In this document: in pieces, positions 1 to 12,069 of the stretch | Layout of the letters: every line of letters begins with the position of its first letter | Position numbering within the stretch: position 1 is the first letter of the stretch | From: Atherinomorus stipes | Taxonomy: Eukaryota > Chordata > Actinopteri > Atheriniformes > Atherinidae | Reading direction: 5' to 3' | DNA length: 64,000 nucleotides | Assembly: GCA_023101725.1 (NCBI GenBank) | Contig: JALJCO010012849.1 | Coordinates: 992,001-1,056,000 of the forward strand | Notes under the pieces: model-generated | Database searches by the model: none | Seen by the model: the letters and a program-made list of their open reading frames with translations, nothing else | What the model was told of the DNA's origin: nothing | Translations under genes and position numbers: made by a program

Positions 1-1560
1 ACTGACACCTTACAGAGGCTGGACGATCAAAGAAAGCGGGTTTAACGTGGGGCAACTTTAAGAGACAGGCTTTTTTAAGACAGTGGATGAAATGACTGGC
101 TGCAAAATGGGCCATTAGTTGGTAAATTAAGAAATAAGAAGCTGCATGCACAGAGATGTCACTTTACACTCTGCTAGGATGATAGACAGCATTTAATTAA
201 CACCAGGTTTTGTCCTTATCTGGGTCTAAAGAGCCAACACAAACTGTTATTTAAAGATGGATTCAATAAAGGCTTTGCAGATGTGAGATACTAAACATTA
301 ATGACATAATTTGTCTTTCACAACTTCATTCAGACATGCCTGTGAAAGTGCATAAAATGAAGTATAACACTCTTTATGACAGATTTCTCAGTTTATTGCT
401 ACAATATTTACCATGAGCATGCCAAGCACACAGTGGTTATGTGAAACACAGAAGCAGTGATTGAAAGCACACTAAAAATATCAATTTTCTACGGTCATTT
501 ATATACTTATTTGGGTTTATTGGCATTGATAAGAAATTAAGTTGTTTACCTCAGCTAAGGAGAGCATCTTCACACAATCACCGCTGTTTATAAGATCAGA
601 AGCCACAACACCACCAGCTTAACAAGTCCCTCAAGAGTTAGTTTTCTCATAGCAGCATGTTTTACCATAAAACTCTCAACTTTTATGTCAGTGAATTTTG
701 TTACATCTTTTCAGTTGATCTCTGGTTTATTTAACTCATTTATCTAATCATGTGATCTGATGGTTTTCTCTGAACAGTTGATTATCAATCAATCAATCAA
801 GCTTTATTTATAAAGCACTTTTCATACCATTAAAAAGCAACACAAAGTGCTTGAATACCTTATATGTCACAAAATGTACTGTCAGAAAATTTGTGTGTGG
901 TGGATTATTTCTCCCCTTCAATAAAAGAAGCTGTTGTTGTATTATACACTGTTGGAAAGCCTGATTAGTCATCTTTACAATGAGGTGTATCTTGTAAAGA
1001 TCACACTTCTCTGGCAAGGATTACATAACCTGGGGGCATTTACTGTAGCTGTATTGTTCGTTCCACAGAAGTATGACTGTCATGAGTGATACCTCTTTGA
1101 AAAGGCAACTAATCAGGCTTTATAACTATGTAGAAGAGAACACCAATTGGAGAGAAATAATTGAACAAATACAAATTTCCTTATTTCTTTAGATAAGATT
1201 ATATGTTACTACCGTAAGTCCAACTTGTCATAATACAGACATAAACACTCACAGAAACACTTTCATTCTGTTCACCCACATTAGCTGCTAGGAATTACTG
1301 TAATTATTGACTGAGACTTCTAAGTAAGTTGCTATAAGTTGGAAACAACATCAAAGGAACACTGATGTAAAATGAAAAAATATTAGTTCAGTAAAAGCTT
1401 CTTACAAACTAAAGACAAGACAGCAGAGAGAGGAGTTTGTGTAATGCATGAGAATTATCTACCCTATTAAATATTGCCTTATTTTAGCATCTTTGTCACA
1501 TTCTTCCCAGCTCATTAGGCAAGGCAAGTTCATTTATTTAGTACATTTTATTTAGTAACT
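1..1560. other. 3' flank of LGIC-1, no gene seen
   Basis: AT-rich, with many stops in all frames. Apart from the short repeat near 780 and a GGCAAGGCAAG-type tail near 1518, nothing is recognised. Confidence 0.6.
780..850. repeat. LINE/SINE-type 3' end fragment
   Basis: An ATCAATCAATCAATCAAGC tandem is followed by TTTATTTATAAAGCACTTTT and CACAAAGTGCTT, like inverted fish L2/SINE tails. Similar short pieces occur at about 1518-1556, 11285-11325 and 12280-12345. Confidence 0.45.
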
Positions 1561-1567
1561 AGATTGT

Positions 1568-1996
1568 TAGTGGCCAAAATTCTCCCAGACATGAAGATGT
1601 TTTCATCTGTGAGTGGGTCCAGTGGTCTCAGGTGTAGCTATGACTGAACTATAAGTAACTATCTTTAATGTCCTTTAAGGCATTACTGATCCCAAACAGT
1701 CTCTGGCTCCCATTAAACAAAGCTGGTGCAGCAGTTTTAAAGTTCAGAGGGTTCTCACTTCACACACATTGTTTTATTCATTCAGGGACACCGTAGGTAA
1801 AATGGTGGAACAAATACGGCAGCCCCCATATGTGCATCACCCAGCAAGTAGATATAAATGACTCACTCTAAGTAAATAAACATAGACCATCTGTTCTAGT
1901 GCAGTGATTACACATTAATTGAATCAAAGTTTTGAATTATATATCACATTTTTCTGCCATTAACCTTTGATTTTTTTACATACTGTACCTTTAAAA
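1568..1996. mobile_element. Truncated TTAA MITE, copy 1
   Basis: From AGTGGCCAAAATTCTCCCAG onward this matches the element at 52703-53246 almost base for base, down to the shared end ACATACTGTACCTTTAA. The left TIR and about 130 bp are missing. It lies downstream of LGIC-1. Confidence 0.8.
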
Positions 1997-2798
1997 GTCT
2001 CTATAGTGTATTCATCAATATTGAAGATTAAATATTCTCATTTTGGGGGGGGGAGTAAATAGAAAATCTAATTTTTAGTCTTTGTGGGGACCAAAGCAGC
2101 AGTATCCTTGAACTGTAAAAACTCCATTTTGTTAGTCAAGTCTACTGATAACAAATGCATGAATAAATGTTTCTCAATCGTGCTGAGCCATCACTATCCA
2201 GCAGCTTGTAAATCATGTTAGCATTATGCAGCCCTGATCATCTTTAAGCATTACTCCACTTTAAGAAGATTATAAGTAAAAACAAACCAACCACTATGAC
2301 ATAAAAAAACAAAAATATTTTGTTAACTTTTTTGGCCATTTTGATCCAGTACCCATTGGTCCTCTCTTCCTTCTTGGTCTTGAAAAATTGAGTTAAAGTT
2401 TTCTCTATCTTCTTCAGCTCATCTGAAAGCCTCTCCAAGGTTTGGTGCTCTTCCATCTGATTACTGCTGCTGCCCTGCAAGAGAGATTCGAGTTAGGGTT
2501 GTTTTTATCACTCAATATGTGTTCACTGAGAGAGGAACTATACTGGAATCAGCATCTAACCTCCTTGGAAATAGGCAGCAGCTCGGATAGATTTTCACTT
2601 GCAGACCCATCATAGATACACCCACCCTGAGTCCATCTGTGAGTCTCTGGAAGGACACATTTTTCATTTTTTTAAAAAGTAATGCAATTAATAAATTTGG
2701 ACTGAAGGAAAATAACAAAAGATCACACATTATGCTTCTGCACTGGGTTCAGATTTCTACAGGTGAAATTATCATATGATATGACAAATCACATACAC

Positions 2799-3325
2799 AG
2801 TCGTCCTCAAAAGTATTCATATTCGTATAGTATTCGTATGAATTAAAGAAGGAAAAAAAATCAGCTGTCAGTGCAACAAGATGAAATTGACAAGTGATAA
2901 TAAATAAAACTTCTATGATATTGATACTGAATCGTGATTTGAAAGAAATATAAAAAACAGACACGCAAAAATAAAACAAGTAAACAAGCATGATGGGGCC
3001 CCAAAGCTAAAATTTTGTTGAGCAACACTTTGAGGCGATCACTGCAATAAGGTGTTTTCCTCTAATGTTCAAAAAGAAATTTACACTTCTTGACAGGTAT
3101 TTTGATCCAGTGTTCATGGGAAAGATGCTCTTATGTGTCTGGGACAGTTCTTTCATTATTATTTATTATTGTTGTTGTTGTTATTATTATTTCCAACCAC
3201 AATTTAAAAGCAATATTTTCCTTCACTAAATTATTTTGTCAATTTGTATTTCTTGTTATTTAAATTACTATTGTGAATTTAGCCTTTTCTTTAATTGGAG
3301 GGTGTGAATAATTTTGAGGATGACT
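2799..3325. mobile_element. MITE with ~22-bp TIRs
   Basis: The left end AGTCGTCCTCAAAAGTATTC and the right end, read inverted, AGTCATCCTCAAAATTATTC match with a few differences. The body includes a TTATTATT/GTTGTTGTT simple repeat. It lies in intron 8 of LGIC-1. The superfamily is not certain; the termini resemble Tc1-type MITEs. Confidence 0.6.
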
Positions 3326-3727
3326 AACATTATGCTGATTGTGAAGTGACACACACACTGCATCTATTTTTTATTTGCATTTTACACAGAATCCTTTTTT
3401 AAATTGACATTATGAAAAATGAATATCTTCAATACACGTTGCTGTGACCTAAAATCAAACTCACCTCTGTTGCAGCCGTAGAAGCTGGAGTTGCCCTGTT
3501 TATTACATTCCTCCCTCAGGCTTTGGTCTCTTTCAATCTTATTCTCCTTAGAGTCTTTCTCAATGAGACGCATCACCAAAATTGTCTCGAGGAGGCTGAC
3601 CATCATCAGAGCGAAGATCCCAATGCAGTAGAGAGCTAAGAGAAGCAGGCAGCACATCATTAACATGGAAGTCCATAAAGTCAGTATAAGATTTTACAGC
3701 ACAATAAATACAAGGTTCCTTCTTTAC

Positions 3728-3936
3728 CTATTAGGGGAACCCTGTTGGATGAGGAAGGCAGAATTTCATTGAGGATGAGTTGTAGCACTGTGACAGCAAG
3801 CAGCACAGTAACCTTGAAGCTTAGCTTCTCCCCCTCTGTCTGAGATCATAAAGGAGGCCAAATCCAGACACAAGAAGAAGAGCACAGGAAGCAGAAAGTT
3901 GACGATATACAAGAGAGGCCTCCTTTTCATGGTTAT
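3728..3936 (-). other. LGIC-1 exon 7 (TM1-TM2) with frameshift
   Basis: The exon starts with ITMKRRPLLYIVNFLLPVLF, the end of the ligand-binding domain plus TM1. Its length is 209 nt. Phase conservation requires 208 nt (one codon shorter than the 211-nt LGIC-2 exon). The extra base falls in the C5 run at 3830-3834 (G5 on the coding strand), just before the Gly-Glu-Lys motif that opens TM2. After that point the correct family residues continue in a different frame, to the 3' splice boundary. Confidence 0.85.
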
Positions 3937-4515
3937 CTGCAAAATTAGAGTGCTATAGATCATATTGAGCATTTTGGGACTTTCCCTGTCATTGTTTACC
4001 ATCATTTGTACAGTGCTTTGTATTTTTCATGTGTAATGTGCTGCTCTGTGTTTAAGGGACTCAGAGAGCTACAATCTGGTACCAAGCACATTTTTCTCTG
4101 TGATTAAGGCAACATATCATCATTTTTCTTACTTCAAGCATCAAGACAACATTTTCTGTTTGTATACAAATCCACATACAGTTTAGCTGAGTATATTGCT
4201 CTAGTTTTACTTACAGTGTAAACGATGACGTCTGGATCAGCTAAATTACTGGCATTGTTGGTGGTGACTGTCATGTTGATGAAAAGCCACTCATACTGGG
4301 TCCGCATCACCTCACGAGACCATTCTGTAGCCTCTGAAGAGTTGTCACTCGCCTGCAGCTTAATTTCCCTGGCTGAGGTGGAGATGAAAGTATTATGAAG
4401 TGCTTTTAGGAAGGAATGGAGGAAGGTTTGTACACATGACAATGATGAAGTCATCACTCCAGTTTTAATCATGAATATCATGCACATTACTTTAAGACAA
4501 CAGTTAGACCTCTAG

Positions 4516-5090
4516 TCTTAAAGGAGAAGTTTTTGGTTTTTTTTAATCTGGACCTATTTTCTAGCATGAAATACATTAATTTACTCACCCAGACAGTTTT
4601 GGTGCAACTTGAATTCCTCCGGGAGATATTTAGATCCACTCGAGATCAGTGTATGTCCAATATAATGGAAGTGATGGGGCAACCATGCATAGCCTCTAAA
4701 TAAGGCATCCTTATTTAGACATTTTTACTGTGGCGGCTTTGATGACGTCACTATTATGCGGCACCATAACAAGTAAATGTCTGTAAATAAGGACAAATCA
4801 CCACAAAAAAGTCGCTTCGAGCTCACGGGGGTCCGGCTAATGTTTAATAACAAAACATTGGTGAGATGAAGGAGTTTGTGGCAGATAATTCCTTATTTAG
4901 AGGCTGCGTGCGGTTGCCCCATCACTTCCATTATATTGGATATACAATGATCTCGAGTGGATCTTATTTCCCGAAGGAATTCAAGTTGTACCAAAACTGT
5001 CTGGGTGAGTAAATGAACATATTTCATGTTAGAAAATAGGTCCAGATTTAAAAAAAACTGAACTTCCCCTTTAAAATGCCCTTTAAGTCA
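4516..5090. mobile_element. Long-armed palindromic MITE
   Basis: The left arm (about 4516-4700) and right arm (about 4890-5090) are inverted copies: for example TCACCCAGACAGTTTTGGT pairs with ACCAAAACTGTCTGGGTGA, and CCATCACTTCCATTATATTGG appears inverted as CCAATATAATGGAAGTGATGG. Ends read CTTAAAGGAGAAGTT and AACTTCCCCTTTAA. Non-coding, in intron 5 of LGIC-1. Confidence 0.8.
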
Positions 5091-5099
5091 AATTTTCTG

Positions 5100-7250
5100 A
5101 GTTCTCTCTCCCAGCTCGACACATACTGGCACTGGATTACAATGTTCATATCAAAACTGATACATGATCCCGAAAGCATCACTTTCAGACAAGCAGGGCT
5201 TCCCAAGTTGTTAAAATAGCTGTTGCCTACTTTTTGACCTCATGCAAACCAAATAATTTTATTTCCCAACCAAAATAAAGATCACAAGTGAAAATTTTCC
5301 ATCTAGCAGTGGTTGCGGAGGAAACAGGCTCTGGGGAGAGAAAAAAAAACACCTCTTTCCCATCCAACCCCCCCAAAGCCAGAAGGATAATCCCTCCACC
5401 AAGTCCAAGGTCTGGTCTTCCCCAGGGTGTCCTATCAGTAGGTCATAACCAGAAAACCACCAATGGGAGATGGTTGATCTTTGAATCGCCTTAACTGGTT
5501 CCTTTTGATACACAAGAGCAGCAGCTCCATGTCAAACTGTCTGTATGATGTGATTCATGTCCCTGCTCTGGTGTGTACAGCTGTGGTGGGCCTGCCTTCC
5601 CGTTTCCATGGCAGCCAGGCTCTTCACCTGCACGTCATCTGCAATCAGTTGCAGTATTTATACTTGGCCTTCCACTCATTTCCATATTATTGGTTTACCC
5701 AGTAGTAACAGCAATCAATATAAAATCAATTTGTTTGTCATTTCCTCAAACTGGTCTACTGTCATTTGTTTGCTCATCTCAGGCACCAAGACCTGAATGT
5801 CACTGTCTGCCAGCCTTTCAGACTGACTTCATTCATCTGCTAATCTCCAGTCTGATTTCCCATCAATGGATAACAATAAACCGGTTTATTTATACTCAGC
5901 TCTGTGTCCTGGTATCTCCCTGAACACACAACACTGTATATGTGAGCTTCTCGCCTGGTCTCTCAGGCTGAGCTCTGACCCTTTCTGAAGGAAGCTCATT
6001 TCACCTGTTTGTATTGAAAATCTCTTTCTTTTACTGATCTCTGAGTGAGAGTTGGAATATAAAAAGACGGGTAAACTGAATGATTTGTTTTTCGGCTCAG
6101 ATCTTTTCAGTTCACTGGATATTGTTGACGTAGCCTCCAGTCTATCTGTCCATCTCCTGTCCCATGCTAGCATCACTCATGAATAAGATCCTGAGCTAGT
6201 TATTGCCTCCTCTTAAGGCAATAAGTCCTTCCTAAGCTGAGGGACACACTCCACCCTTTTCTGGTTAAAGACCATCGCCTCAGACTTGGAAAGGCTGACT
6301 TAACCTGACTTCTTGCCTGAGGAATGGTGGCTGCTGGGGGCCCGAGTCTCGGGCTGGGCAGGCTTCCTCCTCCTTGCAGAGACGAGGTTGCATCTGCATG
6401 ACTGCATCACCGTAGAGCATCCTTTATTCGGCATGATGACACTGTGATGCTGTTTCCCGTTGCACTGACTAGGTTTTACCTCTTTTCTGTGTAGTTCTGT
6501 GTTAAGTAGCCACCTGCAGGTCCTCCTGTGGGGGATTGTTCATTTTGTTTTCCAGCAAAGACCTTGGAATGTTGTTTAGGGGTTTCTGTATAGAAGCATC
6601 AGTTCACTGTGAAAGTGTATCCATTTCTTTCTCCCCCCTCTCTCTTTTCCTCACTCATTTCTCTCTGTTCCACTTTCTATCATTGCTGCTGTTAGCTTTC
6701 ATTTTTCTCTTGTCAAGCCCAGCAATATGACATAAAATGCTGTGATAAATAAATGATTAATTAAAGAAATAAAATGAATAAACACACGATATCAAGGGGA
6801 GCCTTGTGTTCATAAAGCTTCCCTTGGCAAAGCAAATCTGTTCAACACAATAAAGCAGCCAGATCATCATTCTGCTTGCTACAATGCTGGACAGGACAAG
6901 TTTTTGTTTTTTTTTTAAAAAAAGGAAAACAAAAAAAAAGAACCACATCATCTGCAAGAAACAAGATGCAATCTTGGAGCCCAAACCAGAAACCCTCCTC
7001 TCTCCAATTGCACATTGAGATCCTGCCTATGAGCACCACATTGAGAAATGCTAACAAGGGCCGTAGCTATGTTTTCATGGACAAGAATTTCTTTGATCTG
7101 ATTGACATCCTTTCAATTACATGTTCAAAAGTAATTGTTTACATGCACATTTGATAGATCCAATAAATGACTAGTTTAGATAGTGCAAAGCGTTTAATTA
7201 GAAACTATCAAGTGAAAACTGGGCCGTCCTGCTAATCTAGCCAAAATAGA
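5100..7250. other. LGIC-1 intron 5 part, no gene seen
   Basis: Only short ORFs in low-complexity or pyrimidine-rich sequence (for example 6620-6700). No splice-bounded coding similarity and no clear repeat ends. Confidence 0.55.
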
Positions 7251-7257
7251 ACAGTCA

Positions 7258-7375
7258 TGTCAGTCAGTCAGTCATTTTCTGTACCGCTTATCCAGTTCAG
7301 GGTCGCGGGGGTTGCTGGAGCCTATCCCAGCTATTATCAGGCGAGAGGCGGGGTACACCCTGGACAGGTCGCCAA
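7258..7375. repeat. Dispersed repeat fragment
   Basis: A CAGTCAGTCAGTCA start is followed by TTCTGTACCGCTTATCCAGT and CAGGGTCGCGGGGG, a motif I recognise as frequent in teleost genomes. The family was not identified. Confidence 0.5.
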
Positions 7376-7650
7376 AATAGAACAAATAGTCGCCAAATAG
7401 TCGCCAAAATAGAACAAAAGAAGACATTTGTTTTTCCAACGTTATTCCCGCTTAACAGTTCAAAAGTCTATATCCGCTTACAAGCAGTGAGTGAAAGTGA
7501 ACCTTTACAGTTTAGTTTACTCTATGTCCAATCCAGGGATAGACCTGTGCATAGACTTTATGTGGAGAGTTGTCCTGACTGACTTAGCTGGTCAAGAATG
7601 AAGCATTTGTAAAGGTTTCATGACAAATATCCATAAATCCTGCAGCAACT

Positions 7651-8317
7651 ACACTGTAAAATATAACTAGTTGGATTTACTTAAAAAAAATATGCAAACT
7701 GGTTGCCTTAGGAAAATTAAGTTTATATTAATGGGAGTGACTAAGTAGAATCTACTAGAATGGTTTAAGTTTGTAGAACTTTTTTGAACTTGATGCTGTA
7801 AATCTGATTAAGATGTAAGTGAATAAAGTTGTGGAGGAAACTTGGTTTTACATAAATTAGATGAAACACAAATTTAGTTTTATTTTGCACCAACGTGGTT
7901 ATTTTAAGTTAATCTTATTTAAAGTAACTAAAAATTGTTCTTACTTTGTATCAGGAACTCATTCCAGGTGGGTTTTAGCTAAAACTAAGATCAGACCACA
8001 GACATCTCTGTCATGGTGTAGCACCTGCCTGGATAAATACAGGGACAAACAATAAGTTGAGAGTAGTCACATGACACTACCAACATTATTTATCTCTTAT
8101 TTGTTATTAAAAGTAGGGAACTGCATTGTGGGAAACCTGCTCCCACAGCATCGCTAATTTCCCTGTACTCATTTTAATGACACTGATAAATTATCTATCA
8201 TTTTTCCTTCCAACGTTCTTACAACTTATTTAAGATTCTTATTACTAACATCTGAATTAAAACTAAGTTATATCTTCTAGATGTATTCTATTGAAACCAA
8301 TGTTACATTTACAGTGT
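7651..8317. mobile_element. Possible short-TIR DNA element
   Basis: ACACTGTAAA at 7651 is repeated inverted as TTTACAGTGT at 8308-8317. The left interior (TATGCAAACTGGTTGCCTTA) resembles a common fish dispersed repeat. No transposase is visible. The TIR is only 10 bp, so this is tentative. Confidence 0.4.
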
Positions 8318-8617
8318 ATTCTAAGATCTCCAGTAAAACTGTCAAAGGTGTGTTTTTAGTTTTGCTTTGGTCATGTTCCTATCCTTCAGAGAGTCACTGC
8401 AAAACTTTTAAGCATGAAGAAAATATTTGTTCCAATCAAAAAGAAATCGTCAGTACAAAGCAACATTTTCCTGCTGATCAGATCATCAAAATGTTTAAAG
8501 TACCCCTCTTGATCTTGATCTGGGTAGAAAGTTTGAGTTTCACCAGATCAGTCTGATCTGATTGAGACATTTTTTTTTCTGCCTGGACTGTTGATGTTAC
8601 TAAAAGTTGTCCATATA

Positions 8618-10234
8618 CACTCACCTGCCACTTTATTAGGTACATCTTGCTAGTACCGGGTTGGACCGCTTTTGGCTTCAGAGCTGCCTTAATCCTTCGT
8701 GGCATGGATTCAACAAGGTACTGGAAACATTCCTCATAGATTTTGCTCCATATTGACATGACAGCATCACGCAGTTGCTGCAGATTTGTCGGCTGCACAT
8801 CCATGATGTGAATCTCCCGTTCCACCACATCCCAAACGTGCTATATTGGATTGAGATCTGGTGACTGTGGAGGCCATTTGAGTACAATGGAGTTATTGTC
8901 ATGTTCAAAAAACCAGTCTGAGATGATTCCCGCTTTATGAAATGGTGCTTTATCCTGCTGGAAGTAGCCATCAGAGGATGGTACACTGTGGTCATAAAGG
9001 GATGGACATGGTCTGCAACAATACTCAGGTAGGCTGTGGTGGTTAAACCATGCCACATTAACCCTGTTTCCACCAGTGGGTCTGGGTCAGGTCGGGCTGG
9101 ATCGGTCCACATTTTTTTGCATCTCCACAGATCAAAACTGGGACGGGTGCCCTTATATCCGATCCAACCCGGCCTACTTTTTTGGTACCCTTCGGTAGGG
9201 GTGCTGATACCATTCTGGACCAAAGAGGTGGAGCTAATACACAGCAGTCCGTTGATGCGTTGAAAAATCCTTCACTTCCTGCGTGACCTGGCGTAAAAAC
9301 AAAGCAGGGGTGACTCCTTTGTTTCTGTCACGTGTGGTGCGGGGTTTTGGTTAAAAGGTGTTGCACAGCGATGATGTCACGCAATAAGCGCTATCCAGTT
9401 AATACTCCCTTTCCAGGATCAGGGTACAGTTTGCCGTGGGGACGCAACAAACGGGGCTATTGGTACTAAGGGGCCCAAAGTGTGCCAAGAAAATCTCCCC
9501 CACACCATTACACCACCACCACCAACCTGAACTGTTGATACAAGGCAGGATGGATCCATGCTTTCATGTTATTGACACCAAATCTGAGCCTACCATTCAA
9601 ATTTCGTAGCAGAAATGGAGACTCATCAGACAAAGCAACATTTCTCCATCATCTATTGTCCAATGTTGGTGAGTCTGTGCGAATTATAGCCTCAGTTTTC
9701 TGTTCTTAGCTGACAGGAGTGGCAGCCGGTGTGGTCTTCTGCTGCTGTAGCTCATCTGCTTCCAGGTTGGATGTGTTGTGTATTCAGAGATGCTTTTCTG
9801 CATACTTTGGTTGGAACAAGTGGTTATTTGAATTATTGTTGCCTTTCTTTCAGCTTGAACCAGTCTGGTCATTCTCATCCGACCTCTGGCATCAACAAAG
9901 CATTTGCGCCCACAGAACAGCTGCTCACTGGATATTTTCTCTTTTTTGGACCATTCTCTGTAAACCCTAGAGATGGTTGTGCGTGAAAATCCCAGTAGAT
10001 CAGCAGTTTCTGAAATACTCAGACCAGCCCGTCTGGCACCAACAACCTGCCACATTCAAAGTCACTTAAATCACCTTTCTTCCCCATTCTGATGCTCGGT
10101 TTGAACTGCAGTAGATCGTCTTGACCACGTCCACATGCCTAAATGCATTGAGTTGCTGCCATGTGATTGGTTGATTAAAAATTTGCGTTAACAAACAGTT
10201 GGACAGGTGTACCTAATAAAGTGGCCGGTGTGTG
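8618..10234 (-). mobile_element. Degenerate Tc1/mariner-type DNA transposon
   Basis: Terminal inverted repeats share CCACTTTATTAGGTACA near 8628 and, inverted, near 10210, next to TA. The minus strand carries transposase fragments. At 9684-10055 is an N-terminal helix-turn-helix region (LSISETADLLGFSRTTISRV). At 8678-9056 is the C-terminal DDE part (WPPQSPDLNPI). Stops, frameshifts and an insertion of about 400 bp break it. It lies in intron 5 of LGIC-1 in the same orientation as that gene. Confidence 0.85.
9057..9458. mobile_element. Unidentified ~400-bp insertion inside the Tc1-like element
   Basis: Transposase coding similarity stops at 9056 and resumes near 9459 (TTGGTACTAAGGGGCCCAAA). 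The intervening, more GC-rich stretch does not belong to the Tc1 consensus as I know it. It starts CCCTGTTTCCACCAGTGGGT. Borders are approximate and no clear TIR was resolved, so the class is unknown. Confidence 0.45.
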
Positions 10235-12069
10235 AAAATACCACTAATACAGTAGCTTCCCTTATGTATGTGTCAGTCTTCCATTTACTTGCCTCCTGCA
10301 ACCACCTTTACATGCTGTTAACCTACGATCAATATTTATTTCTTGAGTATTTTAGAAAATGTTCTTCTTGCCAGATTTTTCCCAAAGTATTTATTAAACC
10401 ATTAGAGGGATGAGAGAGGAAAGAAAATGATGCGGTAAAGCGATAAGTAAATAATAAAGTGTTTCTTAAGTAATAGATGTTATTCAATGACAATCCAATT
10501 AACTGATTTACTGGCTTTGACTTTCTGTTGGTGACCAGATTTTTACACATGCACTCACCTGTGTGCACAACAGACTTGAAGGACAGGTTGCAGCTCTGAA
10601 TGTCGAAGGGGAATTTGTAAATGTGCATCCTGCAAGTGCTCACCAGCACCTGGTCATTCTGGACTTCAACATCTCCTTTGTTGTTAATGGTAAGATAAGG
10701 ACTCGGAGGGGCTTTGTCCTTCTCTGTCCTGTGCAGAAACACAATCACATTTACAACAAATGTTTCAGGAGCTTTTAAAAACAAGAAGTGCAGAGTTAAC
10801 AATCCAGTTACCAGAGTTTTTCCTTATTTTGATGCATTACTTTAATACTAAAAGATTATAAATAGTCTGGAATGGTTAAAAACGAATTCACTAAACAGAC
10901 CAGAATGATCTGTTTGGTTCTTAAGATCACTAATGACAAAGTTGTCCTTTTTTATCTCATAAATTACAACAGTTATGGTAACAGTAGTAATAAAAAAGAC
11001 AAACAATTTCTTCCTTAGCAGTCAGTCTTTTTGCTTGTTTCTTCAATAGAGAGAACACATCAGTTATTATTAAGACACATAATTCATGTAGAGTTATGAT
11101 GCAGTCTCTAAGATAAGTTTTCACAACTTTTTCTATTTGAGATAAACATAAAAACTTTGAGACTACTCTGAAGTTTTAAAGTAAAAACTGTTGATTGACA
11201 TAAAAACGTGACACGTGATACATTCAGACCTTATTCCTACAAATCAACATGTTAAAAGTATGTAAGTAAGTAAGTAGTAAACTATTTATACAGCACTTTT
11301 TGCAGACAGGGGTCACAAAGTGCTTCACTTCACAGCACAATAGAAAAGTCCATGAATATAAATTTTAAAAGCATCTGAACATTTAAAAAGCTTTATCTGT
11401 TTGTTAATTTGTTTTCGTTTAAATGTAATGCAGACATTTGTGTCATCGCTGAAGAAAAATAGTCACTCCAGCACTTAGGAAAATTACAAAAGCATGAAAA
11501 ATTGAAAACAATCAAGATCTAAAATGGGGGAGTGCCTCCAAATTAGATTATGCTGATCCATTTTTCTCATTTTGTGTTTTGATGGATTCTGAGAGTCATT
11601 TTGTTTGTCTAGACAATATTATTATATTTTGATAACCATTTATAAAAATCAATATATACCTTACAGACATGTGTGAACGTCTTATCAGTGTGACAATACT
11701 TTAATCAATCATAGCACATCATTGTGGGGATGGAGGGTCTTTCAGGACTCAGCAGGCTTCTGATTGAGGACGTCTTGACTAAAGGTATTGTATAGAATGT
11801 TCTGATTGCCTCGACACTTACATTTCCTCGATAGTGAGATCTGGTTGCCACAAGATGTCAGTAGGAAGAGAAACATTATCAATTCCACAAAACTGATCTG
11901 GATCCCAGGAGATATATTCATTGCGCCACCTCTACAGAGAAATCAAAAAGAAAGACAAAACTTATATTAGAAAGAAAAAATATTTTTGAGTTTTCTCACA
12001 AAGCTACTGTAGGAAAAAACTCACTGTGACGGTCCAAACATAAGGTATGAATTTCTGTTCTTTTTCAAC

